12,076 nucleotides of DNA from an uncultured Flavobacteriales bacterium (GCA_905479845.1 CAJQOB010000156.1:1-12076), one strand, 5' to 3'; positions 1 through 7,454 are shown, numbered from the stretch's first letter. Numbers and translations: made by a program. Notes: generated from the letters alone by a model not told the origin.

Positions 1-80
1 GGCAATTTTGAAAAGGCAGAGAGAAAATCTTTCATTTTTTATAGATCTTGATGCTGAGCATCGGCTTATTTAGTTTAGTC

Positions 81-1091
81 TCACTCAGTTTTTAAGTAGG
101 ACATTGCTTCCTCCATCATTGTTTTTGAACCGATGAAATAAGGAACACGCTGGTGCAATTTTGTTGGCTTGATATCCATAATACGCTCGTGTCCTGTCGT
201 TGCCAATCCTCCAGCCTGTTCAGCAATAAATGCCAAAGGGTTGCACTCGTACAACAAGCGTAGTTTTCCTTCGGGATCAACAGTTGTTGCAGGGTAAATG
301 TAGATTCCTCCTTTGATTAAATTTCGGTGGAAATCCGCTACCAAAGAACCAATGTATCTTCCAGAATATGGGCGATTAGCACCTTCCAAAATCGTTTGAC
401 ACTTTTCTTTGATGTATTCTTTAATTCCAGGGTCGCAAATGTTCACATTCCCTTCATTCATGGCGTACAAACGACCCGTTTCAGGCATTTTCATGTTCGG
501 GTGTGAAAGGCAAAACTCGCCAATGTATGGGTCCAATGTAAATCCGTTGACACCTCTTCCTGTAGTGTAAACAAGCATTGTTGAAGATCCATATAACACA
601 TATCCAGCAGCAACTTGCTCATCACCTGTTTGCATCATGTCTTCCAATGTTGCTGATTCTCCAGCTTTGCTTTTTCTTCTAAAAATGGAAAAGATCGTTC
701 CAATGGAAACGTTCACATCAATGTTCGAAGAGCCGTCTAATGGGTCAAAAAGAACCACGTATTTTCCCTGCTTCGAAAAGTCAGATTCGAAAGCCATGAA
801 ATCGTCGTTTTCTTCTGATGCAATTCCACACACTTCACCACCAGATTTAAACATCTGAATGAACTGATTATCGGCAATCACGTCTAATTTTTGTTGTTCT
901 TCACCTTGGATGTTCGTGTTTCCTTGCGCTCCTAGAAAGTTCTCGAGCAATCCCGCACGGCGAACATCTTTACTCACCACTTTTGAGGCAACAGCGATAT
1001 CGCTTAGGAGTCGAGAAAGTTCACCAGACGCATAAGGGAAATCTGACTGACGATCCATTATAAATTCGTGAAGTGTCGTTAATTTAGACAT
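81..1091 (-). CDS. fbp: Class I fructose-1,6-bisphosphatase
   Basis: This enzyme hydrolyses fructose-1,6-bisphosphate to fructose-6-phosphate and phosphate, the committed cytosolic step of gluconeogenesis. The sequence shows the class I hallmarks: a metal-binding DPLDGSSN at about residues 116-123, an acidic SEEND just before it, the GRYIGSLVADFHR and GGIYIYP substrate-site stretches, and a late EQAGG. The open frame runs upstream to a TTG at 1110-1112, but I chose the ATG at 1089-1091. From there the protein begins MSKLTTLHEFI and is 336 residues long, normal for the bacterial family, and seven unconserved residues are dropped. It lies alone, separated from the upstream relic by a terminator pointing the same way, so it probably has its own promoter between 1092 and 1155. 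I could not define that promoter, although GATATTTG near 1113-1120 is a partial -7 match. The family assignment is firm; the start is an inference. Confidence 0.96.
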   Translation of the reverse strand: MSKLTTLHEFIMDRQSDFPYASGELSRLLSDIAVASKVVSKDVRRAGLLENFLGAQGNTNIQGEEQQKLDVIADNQFIQMFKSGGEVCGIASEENDDFMAFESDFSKQGKYVVLFDPLDGSSNIDVNVSIGTIFSIFRRKSKAGESATLEDMMQTGDEQVAAGYVLYGSSTMLVYTTGRGVNGFTLDPYIGEFCLSHPNMKMPETGRLYAMNEGNVNICDPGIKEYIKEKCQTILEGANRPYSGRYIGSLVADFHRNLIKGGIYIYPATTVDPEGKLRLLYECNPLAFIAEQAGGLATTGHERIMDIKPTKLHQRVPYFIGSKTMMEEAMSYLKTE

Positions 1092-1154
1092 GTTTTTGAA
1101 GATTTTTGACAAATATCGCTAAAATGAATTAGTTGAGCGGTGATAGGGAGACAT

Positions 1155-1188
1155 AAAAAACCCCGACTTCCATTCGAAAGTCGGGGTC
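1155..1188 (-). terminator. Rho-independent terminator, minus strand
   Basis: A perfect 10-bp stem pairs 1160-1169 (ACCCCGACTT) with 1178-1187 (AAGTCGGGGT) across an 8-base loop. Read on the minus strand, the stem is followed by a run of T (1155-1160 is all A on the plus strand), so it stops minus-strand transcription arriving from higher coordinates. It sits 20 bases after the stop codon of the sorting-domain relic. It therefore looks like the original terminator of the gene that relic came from, and it insulates fbp. Confidence 0.85.
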
Positions 1189-1207
1189 AATATATAAAGA
1201 GTGAAAA

Positions 1208-1378
1208 TTATTTCTTCACTACTTTCTTCGTCAAAATAGAATTTCCAGAAGCAATAGTTACGTAGTAAACACCTTCAGCAAATGAGCTAGTGTTCATGTT
1301 CAATTCATGAGTTCCCTCAGCTTGCGTTCCTTCTTCGAATTCAGCAACAACTTTTCCAGTAATGTCTGTTACTTTGAT
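1208..1378 (-). pseudogene. Truncated T9SS sorting-domain gene end (relic)
   Basis: This minus-strand segment encodes 56 residues plus a stop: IKVTDITGKVV at the start, then a FAEGVYYVTIASGNS core, and ILTKKVVKK at the end. This is the second half of a type A T9SS C-terminal sorting domain. It aligns without gaps to the last 171 bases of the gene at 5485-7380. By hand I count 24 base differences (about 86% identity) and 47 of 56 identical residues. Upstream of 1378 the similarity stops. The frame stays open for about 18 further codons, reaches a TAG, and offers no start codon, signal peptide or passenger domain. It cannot make an exported protein, so I call it a gene remnant. It keeps a plausible own terminator at 1155-1188. 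It also forms the left copy of a direct repeat flanking the 1457-5394 operon. A small promoter-less ORF with an unknown role is less likely. Confidence 0.85.
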
Positions 1379-1395
1379 ATAATGTGAGATTATAA

Positions 1396-1426
1396 TTGTG
1401 ACACCAATAATTTTTTCATAGTTTAG
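1396..1426 (+). promoter_or_regulatory. Candidate Bacteroidetes-type promoter for the 1457-5394 operon
   Basis: A TTG at 1396-1398 is followed after 20 bases by TAGTTTAG at 1419-1426. That is one mismatch from the Bacteroidetes -7 consensus TAnnTTTG, with spacing in the usual range. It would start transcription roughly 25 bases before the ATG at 1457. It lies just past the point where the relic's similarity ends, so the operon seems to carry its own promoter. In AT-rich DNA such matches arise by chance, so support is modest. Confidence 0.35.
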
Positions 1427-1456
1427 AAGGGATAACTAACTAATAACCATTTTAAT

Positions 1457-2146
1457 ATGAAAAAAGTACTTTTCACAATACTCCTTGTTGGAGTTACATC
1501 TTTCTCTTATTCACAAACACCACCACCACCATGTACTATGGCTGCCATAGGGGGAGGGTTTTTACCAATGACACCTAGCTGGCAGACTTCTACTCCTCTT
1601 AATTCTTCTTGGGGATATATGACAATTGGCAACCCTTGTTCAGCGAGAGTTGGAATAAATACAGACGCCCCAAGAACACCCTTAGATGTTAATGGGTCAG
1701 TGTTTGCGAAGAGGTTGGCTTTAGATGTTGAGCCAACTTCTATGGTTGGCATTTTTCATATGAAGTACTCACCTTCAACTCCACCTTTACCGATCAGTCC
1801 ACCAGTGACATTATTTCGAATTGATGATCATGAGGGAAAACAATTAATGAATTTGGATAATCATGGTCTTTTGAGGTCAAGGGAAATTATCATCGACGCA
1901 CTGACGTGGCCAGATTATGTTTTCCGTCCAGAATATGATCTTATGCCGTTGGAAGAAGTTGAAGAATACATTGAAGAGAACGGACATTTACCCAATGTGC
2001 CGAGTGAAGAAGAAGTTCTTGAAAATGGTCAGTCTTTAGGGAAAATGAACGAAATTTTATTAGAGAAAATAGAAGAGTTAACCCTTTATATGATTGAGCA
2101 ACAGAAGCAAATAGAAGAGTTGAAAAAACAAATTCAAAACCAATAG
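1457..2146 (+). CDS. Exported tail-fibre/endosialidase-chaperone-like coiled-coil protein
   Basis: The 229-residue product starts with a Sec signal peptide, with likely cleavage after SYSQ at residue 20, then a proline run (TPPPPC). Residues about 60-90 contain VGINTDAPRTPLDVNGSVFAKR, split here as VGINTDAPRTPLDVNG and SVFAKR. This resembles the 'VGIGT..P...L.V.G' segment common before phage tail-fibre and S74-like regions. From about residue 138 comes GLLRSREI, then WPDYVF, LEEVEEYIEENGHLPNVPS and LGKMNEILLEKIEELTLY. This C-terminal block recurs in many Bacteroidetes secreted proteins and ends in a coiled coil (about 196-226), suggesting oligomerisation. No autoprotease motif was recognised. 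Cys26 and Cys61 could pair. There is no T9SS sorting domain, so it may stay periplasmic or associate with a partner. It is the first gene of a three-gene operon, three bases before the next start. Its molecular function is unknown. Confidence 0.85.
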   Translation: MKKVLFTILLVGVTSFSYSQTPPPPCTMAAIGGGFLPMTPSWQTSTPLNSSWGYMTIGNPCSARVGINTDAPRTPLDVNGSVFAKRLALDVEPTSMVGIFHMKYSPSTPPLPISPPVTLFRIDDHEGKQLMNLDNHGLLRSREIIIDALTWPDYVFRPEYDLMPLEEVEEYIEENGHLPNVPSEEEVLENGQSLGKMNEILLEKIEELTLYMIEQQKQIEELKKQIQNQ

Positions 2147-2149
2147 ACG

Positions 2150-4900
2150 ATGAGATGTTTGGCAACAATTGCTACAATGTTCATAGTGTTTGGATATTGG
2201 GCGCAACTACCCATTAGTGTCTTTGACTGTAGTATCAATGATCCTGTAGTAACGCAAGCAGAGATCGATGCAAACGATGATTACTATGAACAGTGTATTC
2301 TCTTTTCGAGTGGAAATAATTACAGCTTTGATCAAAACGACAATAAGGATGTAAGTGCACGAACGGAAATACGCATTCAAGAGGACTTCCATGCAGGAGA
2401 GTTTACTTCTACGGGAAAAATGCACTTGAAATTAGAGCAACCAAGGAATTTAGATGTGTTTTCAATGAATCAGGCGGATTTGGGAGCAATTCCTCAGTTC
2501 GATAAGCTGGAATTGGGAATTGATTTACCAACCGACATTGATCAGAAGATTCAGAATTTTTTTAATGGAAATCCCGATCAACTTAGTCCTTTCGACCCTA
2601 ATGATGTCAATATTCAAGCCAATTTTTATTACTTTGATGAAACTTCAGGTCAATGGTCACCGAATTCAGTAAATATCTTTGGCTTTTATTACGAAGAGTT
2701 CACGGATTCGGGAACCGACTGGCATAATGAAAACACTACACATGACTTTAGAATAAGATACACCCCAAGAATTCAGGGTCGTTGGAAGTGTAGCATCAAG
2801 GTTTTTATTAATTCAGTTGAAACGTATAAACCGAATGATTTTGTTTTCGATGTTGTACCTTCAAACTTGAAAGACTTCACACGAGTTGGAGTAAATAAAC
2901 GCTACTTCAAAATTGGAGATGAGCCGTTTTTCCCAGTCGGGCAAAATTTACCATGGCCAGGAACGGGAAGTGGGAATTACTCCCCTATTCCAGAGGATGA
3001 TATGGCAGAGTTTCATAAGTATCACAGTGATATGTCTGATCTCGCTAATGGCGGAGCCAATTATTTCAGATTTCTTTTGAATCCTTGGAGTATAGGGGTA
3101 GAATTTGAAAAGTTGGGACACTATGAAGATAGGATGTACCTTGGTTGGGAAATGGATCGAATTCTTAATCATGCCAGAGACTTGGGTCTGCGAATACATT
3201 TTAATTTGCAAGTACATTATCCCTTCGAACGTGTAACACCAACTTCGGCTCTTCATTGGGACTGGTCTGCAAACAATTCTGGAGCCTACCCAAATTGTAC
3301 GAATTTCCCAGATGATTTAGGATACTGTTATTCAACAGAATTAGGATTATTAACTCCGCAAGAGTTCCTTGATAATCAGGCCGCGATTGGATACTATAAA
3401 CAGCGATTACGATATATTATATCACGATGGGGCTACTCTCCGGATATAAGTGTGTTAGAATTATTTAGCGAGGCGAATAATATTGGTAATCATGCCAATT
3501 TGGTTTATGATCCAAATGGAGGGGGATGTGCGCTAGTCGGTTCAAATATTGTTGATCCCTATATGGATGATATTAACCACCCGCAAAGGGTTTATGATTG
3601 GCAAAATGAAATGTGTCGTTACATCAAAGAAGACTTACATCATTCGCAGCATCCTCTTGGTGTGAATTATACAGGACACCCCATTTACGAGGGTATGGAT
3701 CCCGCACTGAATGGTGCGGGTTGTAATATATTGAGAAGTGATATGTCTTATTACTCTGATTATACAGACTTTTGGACCTGGAATAGTTACACATATAATC
3801 CCGAACAGTTTGCAAAACATGTTGCGTTCAACAATAATTTGAATGCGAATAACAATTGGGAGTTTCCAGGAACCCCTACCAATATTGACAAACCGCTAAT
3901 ATACAGCGAGATGGGAATGCCGGGTGGGTATTGTGATTACAACGTAACGTGGAAGCAAATGATAGCACTTGCACCATTCGACGGTTCATCAGGTGGGTTG
4001 TCATGGCATCATAATAATACTGGAAGTACGCCTATTTCCTACAGAAACCAACTATGGCAGACCTATGGTTATGTTCGTGAGTTTATTGAAGGAGTTGAAC
4101 TTGATAAGGATAATTGGCACTTCGACTACCAAGATCGAAATGATCATAAAGCGGAGGTCTTATACCTTAGAAGACGTTACACTAAGTATCAAGCAGCTAT
4201 GGGAGCCATTCATAATAAAACCGTCAATTTCTATACTTCAAGGGATTCTAACGATAAGAATTCTGACTGTATAAAGAATAAAGATCAACTCAGTCATGAG
4301 GTTTATGAAAATGCTGTTCCCGTTGCGCCAAATGGAGGAGGCAATAGCCTGAAGGTACGGTACCTTGACCCAGGAAAGGATTTTTGGATTCAATGGTATA
4401 ATCCTTTTACAGGTCAGTATTATCCGACGACTTCAGGTACAACAAATCTTTCTGGAGAGTTGAAGTTGAATTTTCCTCCACTCATGCCGAATGGGGATTA
4501 TAGCGTCGTTTTGTTTAAGGCGTATCGTGTAGGACAACCTGCCTTTCAATCAGAGGCCCAAGGAAAAGAAGTGGGTAGGGATTATCTTTTGCATGATTTT
4601 GATTCTCCTGATCCGAGTCCAGAATTAGGGCGTGAGAACAGTAATGAGGGGTACAGACTGGATAACAAAAGCGAGAGTATTGTTGTTCTTCCAAATCCTA
4701 ATAGCGGCATGTGTCGAATTCTTTTCGAATGTAAGGCGGATATATTGACCGTTACTAATTCAATTGGCAAGATAATCTTTATGGAAGATAAACCTCTACC
4801 CGGCATGGAATTAGACCTAACTAACTTTTCCAGCGGGGTATATTTCGTTAACTTAGTTGGGTGTGAATGTAAGTTACAAGCTAAAATTGTGGTTTTATGA
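2150..4900 (+). CDS. Secreted glycoside-hydrolase-like protein with DUF5060-like domain and T9SS sorting domain
   Basis: This 916-residue protein has an N-terminal hydrophobic signal (about 1-20). A DUF5060-like beta domain follows at about 153-238, with GFYYEEF, then DFRIRYTPRIQGRWKCSIKV split as DFRIRYTP and GRWKCSIKV. A TIM-barrel-like region begins at KRYFKIGDEPFFPVGQNL (about 250). It contains LRYIISRWGYSPDISVLELF and SEANN, placing a candidate acid/base Glu at 441, and KPLIYSEMGMPGG, placing a candidate nucleophile Glu at 587. Both fit clan GH-A. Residues about 730-795 resemble the small beta domain after DUF4038/GH140-type barrels. A type A T9SS sorting domain follows from about 844 (VVLPNPNSG to KIVVL). 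It probably acts on a polysaccharide or glycoprotein at the cell surface or outside; the substrate is unknown. An oddity is Ser440 where the family usually has Asn before the acid/base Glu. Its start is three bases after the previous stop, and its stop overlaps the next start (ATGA). Confidence 0.85.
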   Translation: MRCLATIATMFIVFGYWAQLPISVFDCSINDPVVTQAEIDANDDYYEQCILFSSGNNYSFDQNDNKDVSARTEIRIQEDFHAGEFTSTGKMHLKLEQPRNLDVFSMNQADLGAIPQFDKLELGIDLPTDIDQKIQNFFNGNPDQLSPFDPNDVNIQANFYYFDETSGQWSPNSVNIFGFYYEEFTDSGTDWHNENTTHDFRIRYTPRIQGRWKCSIKVFINSVETYKPNDFVFDVVPSNLKDFTRVGVNKRYFKIGDEPFFPVGQNLPWPGTGSGNYSPIPEDDMAEFHKYHSDMSDLANGGANYFRFLLNPWSIGVEFEKLGHYEDRMYLGWEMDRILNHARDLGLRIHFNLQVHYPFERVTPTSALHWDWSANNSGAYPNCTNFPDDLGYCYSTELGLLTPQEFLDNQAAIGYYKQRLRYIISRWGYSPDISVLELFSEANNIGNHANLVYDPNGGGCALVGSNIVDPYMDDINHPQRVYDWQNEMCRYIKEDLHHSQHPLGVNYTGHPIYEGMDPALNGAGCNILRSDMSYYSDYTDFWTWNSYTYNPEQFAKHVAFNNNLNANNNWEFPGTPTNIDKPLIYSEMGMPGGYCDYNVTWKQMIALAPFDGSSGGLSWHHNNTGSTPISYRNQLWQTYGYVREFIEGVELDKDNWHFDYQDRNDHKAEVLYLRRRYTKYQAAMGAIHNKTVNFYTSRDSNDKNSDCIKNKDQLSHEVYENAVPVAPNGGGNSLKVRYLDPGKDFWIQWYNPFTGQYYPTTSGTTNLSGELKLNFPPLMPNGDYSVVLFKAYRVGQPAFQSEAQGKEVGRDYLLHDFDSPDPSPELGRENSNEGYRLDNKSESIVVLPNPNSGMCRILFECKADILTVTNSIGKIIFMEDKPLPGMELDLTNFSSGVYFVNLVGCECKLQAKIVVL

Positions 4901-5394
4901 ATCTTAAATCAATTGCGGGCTTTACGATAATCTTGATAGGTGCAACCGTTTTTTTCTCCTGTAAAAAGCACCGATTAATAGACGAAAAGGAAATCCTTGA
5001 AGGAAATTGGGAGTGGGTATATTCTATAAAAAAGGGTAGTGCGATAACTCCTCCTTTCAATACATGGGAAGATACCATCTTACCTTCTGATGTGTCATCT
5101 ACCTTTGGAATTAAGTTTTTTAAGAAGGGTAAGGTACAACTTCTTGAGAACGATCAGCAAAAAGCAGAGTACCGAGTAGTTTTCAACAGGTTTGAGAGTG
5201 GGAATACCTGTCTAACAAGTATGAATCCACACAATTTTGAAATTGATCTTGATAACAAATGGGATCAATCTTTAGACGGTTGTGTTAATGCAGACACCTT
5301 GGTTCTTATTTATTATCCTAATTTCCCCTTTCCTAAAGAAGATCATGGGTCAAGTGTTGTTAGATATATTGATTTCTTCAAAAAAATAAATTAA
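4897..5394 (+). CDS. Small lipoprotein, possibly lipocalin-like
   Basis: The 165-residue product has a short basic start, a hydrophobic segment (about 7-20) and a lipobox VFFSC with the lipidated Cys at 22, so it should be a membrane-anchored lipoprotein. The mature part opens KKHRLIDEKEILEGNWEWVYS, quoted here up to the key ILEGNWEW. This resembles the start of small lipocalin-like Bacteroidetes proteins, in which 'L.G.W.W' opens a beta barrel. It also has KFFKKGKVQLLEND, and NPHNFEIDLDNKW, and ends in YIDFFKK. Two further cysteines (in NTCLT and DGCVN) could form a disulfide. The ATG overlaps the stop of the 916-residue gene by four bases (ATGA), implying translational coupling and a function tied to it, perhaps binding its product or holding the complex at the surface. 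The lipoprotein call is firm; the lipocalin resemblance is tentative. Confidence 0.85.
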   Translation: MNLKSIAGFTIILIGATVFFSCKKHRLIDEKEILEGNWEWVYSIKKGSAITPPFNTWEDTILPSDVSSTFGIKFFKKGKVQLLENDQQKAEYRVVFNRFESGNTCLTSMNPHNFEIDLDNKWDQSLDGCVNADTLVLIYYPNFPFPKEDHGSSVVRYIDFFKKIN

Positions 5395-5436
5395 AATAGA
5401 ACCCCGTTCCAATTTATCGGAACGGGGTTCTATTTT
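5393..5436. terminator. Perfect 18-bp hairpin terminator, probably bidirectional
   Basis: The left arm at 5393-5410 pairs perfectly with 5419-5436 around an 8-base loop (AATTTATC). The GC-rich core is ACCCCGTTCC/GGAACGGGGT, flanked by A/T tracts that give a T-rich tail on either strand. The left arm starts inside the stop codon of the lipoprotein gene. It would end the plus-strand operon and also catch minus-strand transcripts from the 5485-7380 gene. It marks the right edge of the three-gene cassette. Confidence 0.9.
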
Positions 5437-5484
5437 AAAAGCCGTAGCTTGTGATGAACACAGAGTCCATCCAAGTGTCAAAAT

Positions 5485-5655
5485 CTACTTCTTCACTACT
5501 TTCTTCGTCAAAATTGAATTTCCAGAAGCCATAGTTACATAGTAAACACCTTCTGCGAATGAACTTGAGTCCACGTTCAAAGTGTGAGAACCAGCTTCTT
5601 GCGTTCCTTCTTCGAATTCAACAACAACTTTTCCAGTAATGTCTGTTACTTTAAT
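5485..5655 (-). repeat. Direct repeat copy 2 (T9SS sorting-domain coding end)
   Basis: These last 171 bases of the 631-residue protein gene match 1208-1378 in the same orientation. There are no gaps and about 24 differences by hand count. The two copies start 4277 bases apart and bracket the 1457-5394 operon. The repeat boundary on one side is the stop codon; beyond 5655 (inside the gene) the similarity fades. Such a length of homology could support RecA-dependent recombination, though the divergence would reduce its rate. Confidence 0.85.
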
Positions 5656-7380
5656 TGTTACTTCTGAAGTAACTCCCATGATATAACGAACAGATACATT
5701 ATCAGTCGCCGGGTTAGGGAATACTTCAGCTCCGAACAATTGGTTTTGCTCTTCCAAACCAACATTGTTACTCGCTGGATCAAGGTTCATGCGAACCATT
5801 GGAGTATTCAAAGTATAGTACCATCCAGGATTGGATGCTGTAGGAAGGTAAACGAAACATGTCTGAGGAATCCCATCAGCTGTTGTTCCAATTGTTGCGC
5901 CTTCAGAACTACCATTATCTCCGTCTGAAGACACAGCGACAAAATAAGTTTCTCCTGCTAAAAGCGGGAATCCAGCGTTTCCATTTCCGGCCAAATCAAG
6001 GTTGATCATAGAACCAACATCAGATGAAGTTAATGTGTACTCGACAGATTGATCTTCCAATTGGAATAAGTTATCAATGCTAGTCGCACTTGGGTCAAGT
6101 GAGTAAATCTTAGCCTCAATAATAGAACCAGCTACTGCATTCGAGGCAATTTGAATATCAATAGAGTAGATGTTGTCGTTTGCGAATATATCATAGTAGC
6201 TACCCAAGACAAATTCATCTCCTTGGTTACTAAAAGTACCTTCTTGTGCACCGCGATCACGAGCATACGTGAAATTCGTTACATCAAAAGTGATGTCCGA
6301 GTTGTCGTTGTCTGTTGGGATATCATCAACTTCATTTTGAGAAACTCCCCATGTAACGTTGTAAGTTCCCAATCCACTTGGAGTAAAAGGAGTTGCAACT
6401 ACCAAACTGTCGTAATCTCCAGCAGCAATAGAAACGCCTGCAGGACTAGATCCAGAGTACGTCGCAGCTCCAGTAACGTCAACATTCAATTGAACATCAG
6501 TTTGAGTAGCGATACCATTGTTACGTGCATTCGTTGTAAACTCAATAGCCGTTTGTTGGCTCAATGGAATTTGGTGGTAGTTCAAACCAACTGATCCCCA
6601 AACAGAAGACTCAGCAGTCATGTCATTATCAGCATTTGTCGTTAATGCAATATCATCAATGAACCATCCGAAAGTTGTCCAGTCATTTGCAGTTTGACCA
6701 CTTGGAAAACGTGAAGTCCATTCAAAACGAATCCAAACTTGTGACGGGTTTCCACCATTACTCGCAGAAATAGCACTTGCAATGTTAGCAGTTGCTGTTT
6801 CTGGATTACCGTAAACGGCAGAAGGGTTATTTCCAATAAACGGTGTACGATCATTATTAGTGAAAACTTCTGTCCAACTGGAATTGTCAGTACTTACATA
6901 AACCTTTTGACCATCGTTGAACAAGGCTCCGTATTGCTCGAATGTAAGGGTTACTTGATCCGTTCCAGCCAATGCCATTACGTCGATAGGGCTTGCGCTC
7001 GTCAAAGTATAAATGACATCAATTGCTTGGTCACCCACATTGTAATCACCGTTGTAAACTTCCGCGAAGTTACCTCCAGACGTCGAGTTGATCCCTCCTG
7101 AGAAAGCAGGCCACCATGAGTTAACTGTAGATCCAACGTTCCATCCGAATGGAGCCGTTTGATTGTCATTGTCTGCAACCCAGTTAGCCGGTGTTGAGAA
7201 ATCATCCGTCCAGAAAGTTACTCCTAGAGCTTTTGAAGTTGCTGTTGCTTCATTTGTTGGAAACGGAGCGAGATTTTCAATTTTAGTGTCATCAAAAGCG
7301 TAAGGACTTTCAACAACTTGTGCTACACTCATTCCTACTGAGAAAATAGAAACAAAGGCACCTAAGTATATTTTTTTCAT
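5485..7380 (-). CDS. T9SS-exported surface protein with choice-of-anchor (cleaved-adhesin-like) domain
   Basis: The 631-residue product has a signal peptide (MKKIYLGAFVSIFSVGMSVA, cleavage near residue 20). Residues about 55-250 form a jelly-roll-like domain resembling choice-of-anchor J/cleaved-adhesin domains: TFWTDDFSTPANWVADND, then a WW..F.GG.N stretch, VTLTFEQYGALF, KVYVSTDNSSWTEVF, and FGWFIDDIALT at its end. A middle region (about 255-370) looks like an Ig/CARDB-type beta domain (ARNNGIATQTDVQLNVDVTG). Another beta region follows at about 375-540, with no recognised enzyme motifs. The end (about 552-631) is a type A T9SS sorting domain from VFPNPATDN to ILTKKVVKK, used for outer-membrane export and surface attachment. 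Its role is probably adhesive or structural; the ligand is unknown. A good promoter lies at 7404-7436. Its 3' end is duplicated as the relic at 1208-1378, so a paralogue probably once lay next to it. Confidence 0.88.
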   Translation of the reverse strand: MKKIYLGAFVSIFSVGMSVAQVVESPYAFDDTKIENLAPFPTNEATATSKALGVTFWTDDFSTPANWVADNDNQTAPFGWNVGSTVNSWWPAFSGGINSTSGGNFAEVYNGDYNVGDQAIDVIYTLTSASPIDVMALAGTDQVTLTFEQYGALFNDGQKVYVSTDNSSWTEVFTNNDRTPFIGNNPSAVYGNPETATANIASAISASNGGNPSQVWIRFEWTSRFPSGQTANDWTTFGWFIDDIALTTNADNDMTAESSVWGSVGLNYHQIPLSQQTAIEFTTNARNNGIATQTDVQLNVDVTGAATYSGSSPAGVSIAAGDYDSLVVATPFTPSGLGTYNVTWGVSQNEVDDIPTDNDNSDITFDVTNFTYARDRGAQEGTFSNQGDEFVLGSYYDIFANDNIYSIDIQIASNAVAGSIIEAKIYSLDPSATSIDNLFQLEDQSVEYTLTSSDVGSMINLDLAGNGNAGFPLLAGETYFVAVSSDGDNGSSEGATIGTTADGIPQTCFVYLPTASNPGWYYTLNTPMVRMNLDPASNNVGLEEQNQLFGAEVFPNPATDNVSVRYIMGVTSEVTIKVTDITGKVVVEFEEGTQEAGSHTLNVDSSSFAEGVYYVTMASGNSILTKKVVKK

Positions 7381-7403
7381 AATTCTAAATTTGTTAGATA
7401 CCC

Positions 7404-7436
7404 CAAAAATACGTCATTTTGAGTTGAGTTGCGCAA
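7404..7436 (-). promoter_or_regulatory. Bacteroidetes-type promoter for the T9SS surface-protein gene
   Basis: On the minus strand a TTG (7434-7436) is followed after 22 bases by TATTTTTG (7404-7411), an exact match to TAnnTTTG. Transcription would start near 7397, giving a short leader of under 20 bases before the ATG at 7378-7380. It lies in the 74-base gap after the amidase gene, so the surface protein is transcribed independently of the metabolic pair upstream. Confidence 0.6.
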
Positions 7437-7454
7437 CCGATTACGTATCAAGAC

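Noticed and set aside
50..62. Small inverted repeat GATGC-TGA-GCATC after fbp
   Set aside because: Only five base pairs and no T-tract on the minus strand, so it is not a supportable terminator.
1092..1112. Upstream in-frame TTG start for fbp at 1110-1112
   Set aside because: It adds seven residues not typical of the family; the ATG at 1089-1091 gives the expected length and N-terminus.
1381..1430. Possible further similarity of the relic upstream of 1378 (an IIGVT stretch versus IMGVT in the intact gene)
   Set aside because: The match is a few residues, needs a gap, and the frame then meets a stop; it may be coincidence.
3969..4274. Plus-strand frame of 101 codons inside the glycoside-hydrolase-like gene
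   Set aside because: It lies wholly within a well-supported coding frame and has no recognisable features.
1396..5456. TTGTGA at 1396-1401 and again near 5451-5456 as a possible target-site duplication around the operon
   Set aside because: A six-base match is expected by chance at this distance, it is not flush with the repeat boundaries, and no transposase or inverted ends are present.
6151..6594. Plus-strand open frame of 147 codons antisense to the T9SS surface-protein gene
   Set aside because: It is a shadow of the coding frame on the other strand, with basic and cysteine-rich composition and no signal, domain or promoter.
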